Origin: Paracidovorax wautersii
GTDB lineage: Bacteria > Pseudomonadota > Gammaproteobacteria > Burkholderiales > Burkholderiaceae_C
Assembly: GCA_009912175.1 (NCBI GenBank)
Contig: WNDQ01000023.1
Coordinates: 1-58,752, forward strand
Direction of reading: 5' to 3'
DNA: 58,752 nt
Below the pieces are notes generated by a model. It made no database searches and was not told the origin of the DNA. It worked only from the letters and a program-made list of their open reading frames with translations. The position numbers were made by a program, and so were the translations under genes. Positions 54,692 to 58,752 of the stretch are shown one piece after another. Numbering within the stretch: the first letter of the stretch is position 1; each line of letters opens with the position of its first letter.

Positions 54692-55667
54692 CTACCAGGG
54701 CCACGCCAGCGACACACCAAGCCCGTCGCGCAGCGCCCGCTGGTACAAAGACCGCGCCACGGTCAGGTCCTGCAGCGCGATGCCCGTCATGTCGAACACG
54801 GTGATGTCGTCGGCGCGGCGACCCAGCCGCATCTGGCCGCTCAGGAGCGCGCCCAGTTCAAGGACCGGCAAATGGGGGCGCCCATTGGCCTTCGCCGATG
54901 GTGCGGGACTGAGCCGCATCGTCGACGACGAGAGCCTGCGCGCGTTCCAGCACGCCGGGCGGCAGTTCGCGTTTGCCGGCGGTGTCGGCGCCCACACAGT
55001 TCAGGTGCGTGCCCGCTTGCACAGCGTCCGCATCGAACAGCGGCCCGCCGCCCGGCGTGGCGGTGATCACGACATCGCTGGCCGCGACCGCTTCGTTGCG
55101 GTCGCGTGCCAGGCCGATCCGGCATTGGGCGCTGAAAAGCGACTCGAACGCGGCGTCGGGCTGTCCGTCGCGGCTGACGTAGCTCACCTGCTGGAGGTGG
55201 GGCAGCACACGCAGCGCATAAGCGACCTGCACACGCGCCTGCACGTCCGTGCCAAAGACACAGAGCCGGGCGCTGTCCGCGCGGGCCAGCCGCTGCAGGC
55301 CCAGCGCGCCTGCGGCGCCCGTGCGCTCGGTGGTGATCGCATTGCCATCCAGCACGCACAGCGGCCGGCCGGTATGCGGGTCGATCAGCAGCACGGTCGC
55401 CTGGTGCGGCTCGCCACCGGCGGGCCGGTTGCCGGGCCAGAAGCCCGCGGCCTTGAAACCCAACAGGTCCTGCGCGGCGACGTCGCCCGCCTTGATGCCG
55501 AAGACGCCCCCGGTGTGGAGTTTTTCGCGGATCAGCGGAAAGACCCGGCCCGCCGACTGGCTGTGCAGGATGAACGCTTCCTGGACCGCCGCCAGGACAG
55601 CGTCGGGGTCGAGCGCGGCCTGGACGGTGGGGCCGTCCAGCAGAAGAAGTCGGGCGTTGGGGTGCAT
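54692..55667 (-). pseudogene. Ornithine cyclodeaminase/mu-crystallin-family gene with a +1 frameshift
   Basis: NAD(P)-dependent OCD/mu-crystallin protein, about 325 residues if repaired. The first 266 residues, from MHPNARLLLLDGPTVQAALD to IGEGQWAPP, are in one frame and end prematurely at 54858. The rest ([20 protein letters not shown] to SLAWPW, stop 54692) is one base out of frame. The shift is at a run of five G at 54874-54878 (five C in the coding strand); with four, the product reads [15 protein letters not shown]. Family elements seen: KLHTGGVFGIKAGD, TERTGAAGALGLQRL, RLCVFGTDVQARVQV. Relatives act as cyclodeaminases, alanine dehydrogenases or iminosuccinate reductases. Either a real mutation or a sequencing error. 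Confidence 0.85.
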
Positions 55668-55691
55668 GGTGTGCGCGGCTTTCAGGGCGGC

Positions 55692-56825
55692 TTACCAGCC
55701 GTAGAAACGGGGCCAGGCCGACGCGTTGCCGTCCGCATCGATCGCCTGGTAGACCGGATGCTGGGCGCCCGTGGCGCAGGCGTGGTTGGGCAGGATGCGC
55801 AGCCGCGTGCCGATGGGCAGACGCTGGGCGATGGTTTTGTCGACGCCGGCCGTGGCCGCGATGATGCCGTGCTCCTGGTTGGCGCCGCTGACGACATAGC
55901 CCGCCAGCACCTCGCCATCGGCCGTGCAGACCTGCCCATAGCCAAAGTCCTGCGGCTGGCGCTGCGTGCCGCGGTCGCGGCTCAGGGCCATCCAGCCCGC
56001 ATCGACGATGGCCCAGCCCTTGTCCTCCTGGTGCCCGATGACGGTGGTCAACACCGACAGGGCGATCTCATCGAGCGTGCACACGCCCACGTTGTGCATC
56101 ACGAGGTCGAAGAAGACGTAGACACCGGCGCGCACCTCCGTGACGCCTTCGAGCTGCTCGGCCGACAGCGCCGTGGGCGTCGAGCCGATGCTGACCACCG
56201 GGCACGGCAGGCCCGCCGCGCGCAGGCGCTTGGCCGCATGGACGCTGCGGCTGCGCTCCTGCTCGGCCATGGCCACCAGGGCCGCGCGGGTGTTGCATTC
56301 GTAGCTCGATCCGGCATGGGCGAGCACGCCGCCCAGCTGCATGCCGCCATCCACCAGCGTGCGGCCCACGGCGATGAGCAGGTCGTCGTCGGGCTTGATG
56401 CCGGAGCGGTGGTCGTCCACGTCCACTTCGATCCACACCTCAAAACGCTCGCCATGCTGCTGGCCGAAGGCAACGACGGCCTGCGCGGCCGGCACGCTGT
56501 CGGCAATGATCTTCAGGTCGCAACCCCGGCGGCGCAGCGCCAGCACCTGCGGCAGCTTGGTCGCGACGATGCCCACGGCATACACGATGTCGGTGATGCC
56601 ACTGTCGAAGAATTCCTCGGCCTCCTTGAGTGTCGAAACCGTCACCCCCTGCGCGCCCGCCTCGATCTGGGCCTGGGCCACTTCCTGGCACTTGGCGGTC
56701 TTGACGTGGGGCCGAAAACGCACGCCCAGGCGGTCCAGCTGCGATTGCATGCGGCTGATGTTGCCCGCCATGCGGGTCACGTCGATCAGCGCGCAGGGCG
56801 TGTCGAGGGTCGAGATGCTGCTCAT
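55692..56825 (-). CDS. D-threo-3-hydroxyaspartate dehydratase-like PLP/metal enzyme
   Basis: A 377-residue fold-type III PLP enzyme of the D-threonine aldolase/D-serine dehydratase family. The PLP lysine is K42 in RFRPHVKTAKC, and the metal ligands are His and Cys in LRILPNHACATG. AGSSYECNT, VVSIGSTPTALSAEQLEGVT, AGVYVFFDLVM and SRDRGTQRQPQDFGYGQVC follow. These agree with what I recall of D-threo-3-hydroxyaspartate dehydratase of Delftia, which makes oxaloacetate and ammonia. It lies 114 bases downstream of a LysR gene and 24 bases upstream of an OCD-family gene, so the three look like a hydroxyaspartate or related amino-acid degradation unit. D-threonine aldolase or D-serine dehydratase activity remains possible. 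Confidence 0.85.
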   Translation of the reverse strand: MSSISTLDTPCALIDVTRMAGNISRMQSQLDRLGVRFRPHVKTAKCQEVAQAQIEAGAQGVTVSTLKEAEEFFDSGITDIVYAVGIVATKLPQVLALRRRGCDLKIIADSVPAAQAVVAFGQQHGERFEVWIEVDVDDHRSGIKPDDDLLIAVGRTLVDGGMQLGGVLAHAGSSYECNTRAALVAMAEQERSRSVHAAKRLRAAGLPCPVVSIGSTPTALSAEQLEGVTEVRAGVYVFFDLVMHNVGVCTLDEIALSVLTTVIGHQEDKGWAIVDAGWMALSRDRGTQRQPQDFGYGQVCTADGEVLAGYVVSGANQEHGIIAATAGVDKTIAQRLPIGTRLRILPNHACATGAQHPVYQAIDADGNASAWPRFYGW

Positions 56826-56938
56826 GAGACGGTCCTTTGGGGATTCGAAAGGCCGGTCGGCACCGGCGGCGAGGCCCAATGTAGGACGTCCGGCGGGCCG
56901 CGGGGGAAACCCCGCGTCAATCCCGCCTTCAATGAAAT

Positions 56939-57874
56939 TTAACGCGGGCCTTTGCGGGCCTTGGGCAGCGTGCGCCACGGCGCCAGGCCCAGCGCCTGCT
57001 TGGCGGCGTCCAGAAACAGCTTCTGGCGCGGCGATACGCCGGTGCGCGACGGCAGCAAGGCCATCACGGGAGCCGTGGGCAGGCTCCAATCGGGCAGCAC
57101 CCGCACCAGGCGTCCGGCGGCCAGCAGGCCCGCCACATCCCATTCCGAGCGCTCGACAATGCCCAGCCCCGCCAGGGCCCAGTCCGTGATGACCGTGCCG
57201 TCGTTGGACGACAGCACACCGGCCACCCGGATGGCCACGCCCTTGCCGCCACCGGCCGCGGGCGTGAAGCGCCAGCGGACGACGTCCTCGTCGTTCTCGC
57301 GCAGGCACAGGCAGTCGTAGCGCGGCAGGTCGGACGGGTGCTGCAGATCGTGGATACGGCGCATGTACTGCGGGCTGGCACACAGCACCCGGTCGTTGGG
57401 CGCGATCAGGTGGCCGACCCACGACGACGACTTGAGCTGGCCGATGTGGATGACGACATCGGCACCGGCCGCGTCCGACACTGGGCTTTCCGACAGCTGC
57501 AGGCGGATTTCCAAGTCGGGATGCGCACTGTGCAGCGGCTTGATGAGCGGCGCGATGTAGGCCCGGCCAAAGCCGAAGGGCGCGACGATACGCAAGCTGC
57601 CCGTGAGCCGCCCGCCGGGGTCGAGCAGGCCCGCGCCGATGTTCTCGATGCGCGCCAGGATCTCGACGGCCTGCGCGTGCAGCCGCTGCCCTTCCTCGGT
57701 CAGCGTGATGCCGCGGGACTGGCGCACAGCCAGGCGGACCTTCAGCGTCTGCTCCATGCGCTGCAGGCGGATCGTCACCGCGGGCGGCGTCAGGTCCAGC
57801 AGCCGGGCAGCCGCGGCCATCGAGGGTGCCACGGCCAGGGCACGGATCAGTCGCAGGTCGTCGGTCGTGAGCAT
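56939..57874 (-). CDS. LysR-family regulator of the hydroxyaspartate-dehydratase-like gene
   Basis: A 311-residue LysR protein. The helix-turn-helix is TTDDLRLIRALAVAPSMAAA then PPAVTIRLQRMEQTLKVRL, residues 2-60. The effector domain starts near 90 (GSLRIVAPFGFGRAYIAPLI) and contains the SSNDGTVITDWALAGLGIVE loop. The tail is basic. The ATG at 57874 is the first plausible start; the frame upstream of it has no LysR character. It is on the same strand as the gene it precedes, 114 bases upstream, so it is likely co-oriented rather than divergent; a LysR site should lie in that gap or in the 74 bases before its own start. Confidence 0.92.
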   Translation of the reverse strand: MLTTDDLRLIRALAVAPSMAAAARLLDLTPPAVTIRLQRMEQTLKVRLAVRQSRGITLTEEGQRLHAQAVEILARIENIGAGLLDPGGRLTGSLRIVAPFGFGRAYIAPLIKPLHSAHPDLEIRLQLSESPVSDAAGADVVIHIGQLKSSSWVGHLIAPNDRVLCASPQYMRRIHDLQHPSDLPRYDCLCLRENDEDVVRWRFTPAAGGGKGVAIRVAGVLSSNDGTVITDWALAGLGIVERSEWDVAGLLAAGRLVRVLPDWSLPTAPVMALLPSRTGVSPRQKLFLDAAKQALGLAPWRTLPKARKGPR

Positions 57875-57948
57875 GTCGGGGCGGGTCAGGATGATGAGCG
57901 TGACGGCAGGTATAACACCGTTGCCCCGGCCACGCCGCACCCGCTTCG

Positions 57949-58752
<804 letters not shown>

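Overview
This 58.75 kb, GC-rich window reads as a chromosomal segment of a Burkholderiales bacterium, most likely Comamonadaceae. The evidence is the gene content and order: pilMNOPQ-aroK-aroB-dgt, ftsK-lolA opposite trxB, rpmB-rpmG, several Bug-type periplasmic binding proteins, and a hydroxyaspartate-dehydratase-like enzyme closely resembling one known from Delftia. Species cannot be set from the sequence alone. I saw no rRNA, tRNA, CRISPR array, prophage or plasmid origin. Both ends are cut inside IS3-family insertion sequences: an orfA start on the left (1-66, minus) and an orfB end on the right (58491-58752, minus). Each IS has truncated a catabolic gene: a TRAP binding-protein gene on the left and pobA on the right. 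The window therefore looks like a contig broken at two IS copies.

Layout, left to right. 0-5.4 kb: remnant dctP with dctQ-dctM (TRAP transporter), a 3-hydroxyacyl-CoA dehydrogenase and a beta-lactamase-fold hydrolase. 5.5-6.2 kb: an HU-type DNA-binding protein with a Lys/Ala/Pro-rich histone-H1-like tail. 6.2-12 kb: a sugar-acid module (2-hydroxyacid dehydrogenase, Bug binding protein, Tat-exported SMP-30 lactonase, glucarate-dehydratase-like enolase-superfamily enzyme) divergent from a second Bug protein. 12-14.4 kb: queC, then a LysR regulator divergent from a PACE efflux pump. 14.4-22.2 kb: the type IV pilus assembly/secretin operon running into aroK, aroB and dgt. 22.3-26 kb: livHMGF, a branched-chain amino acid ABC transporter without a binding protein. 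26.4-36 kb: rarA, ndh, brnQ, lolA, ftsK, trxB, rpmB, rpmG. 36-43.4 kb: a MocR-type regulator divergent from a small unknown protein, a fatty-acid desaturase, an RNA m5C methyltransferase, purN, a YceH-family protein, an Hsp15-like S4 protein and a MAPEG protein. 43.5-49 kb: glcE and glcF with a YoaK/DUF1275 membrane protein between them, preceded by a sugar lactonase and an aldose-1-epimerase-like protein. 49.4-52 kb: a nitrogen-control operon (TorF-like porin, glnK, amtB) behind a good sigma-54 promoter and an NtrC-like site. 52-58.5 kb: an unknown exported protein, a disrupted comM, a frameshifted ornithine-cyclodeaminase-family gene, a D-threo-3-hydroxyaspartate-dehydratase-like gene, its probable LysR regulator, and the pobA remnant.

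Most of the window is conserved housekeeping and transport. The parts most worth a second look are four. (1) Two copies of an 80-bp structured intergenic repeat (42486-42570 and 48037-48118) show a compensatory base-pair change, and one copy extends the coding end of an epimerase gene to a TGATG junction with the next gene. (2) Two adjacent disrupted genes: comM carries a deletion whose junction fits microhomology, and the cyclodeaminase gene has a G5 homopolymer shift. (3) A DUF1275 gene is translationally nested between glcE and glcF. (4) An inverted-repeat operator lies between the MocR-type regulator and its small divergent partner. I did not find a clearly new multi-gene defence or biosynthetic system.
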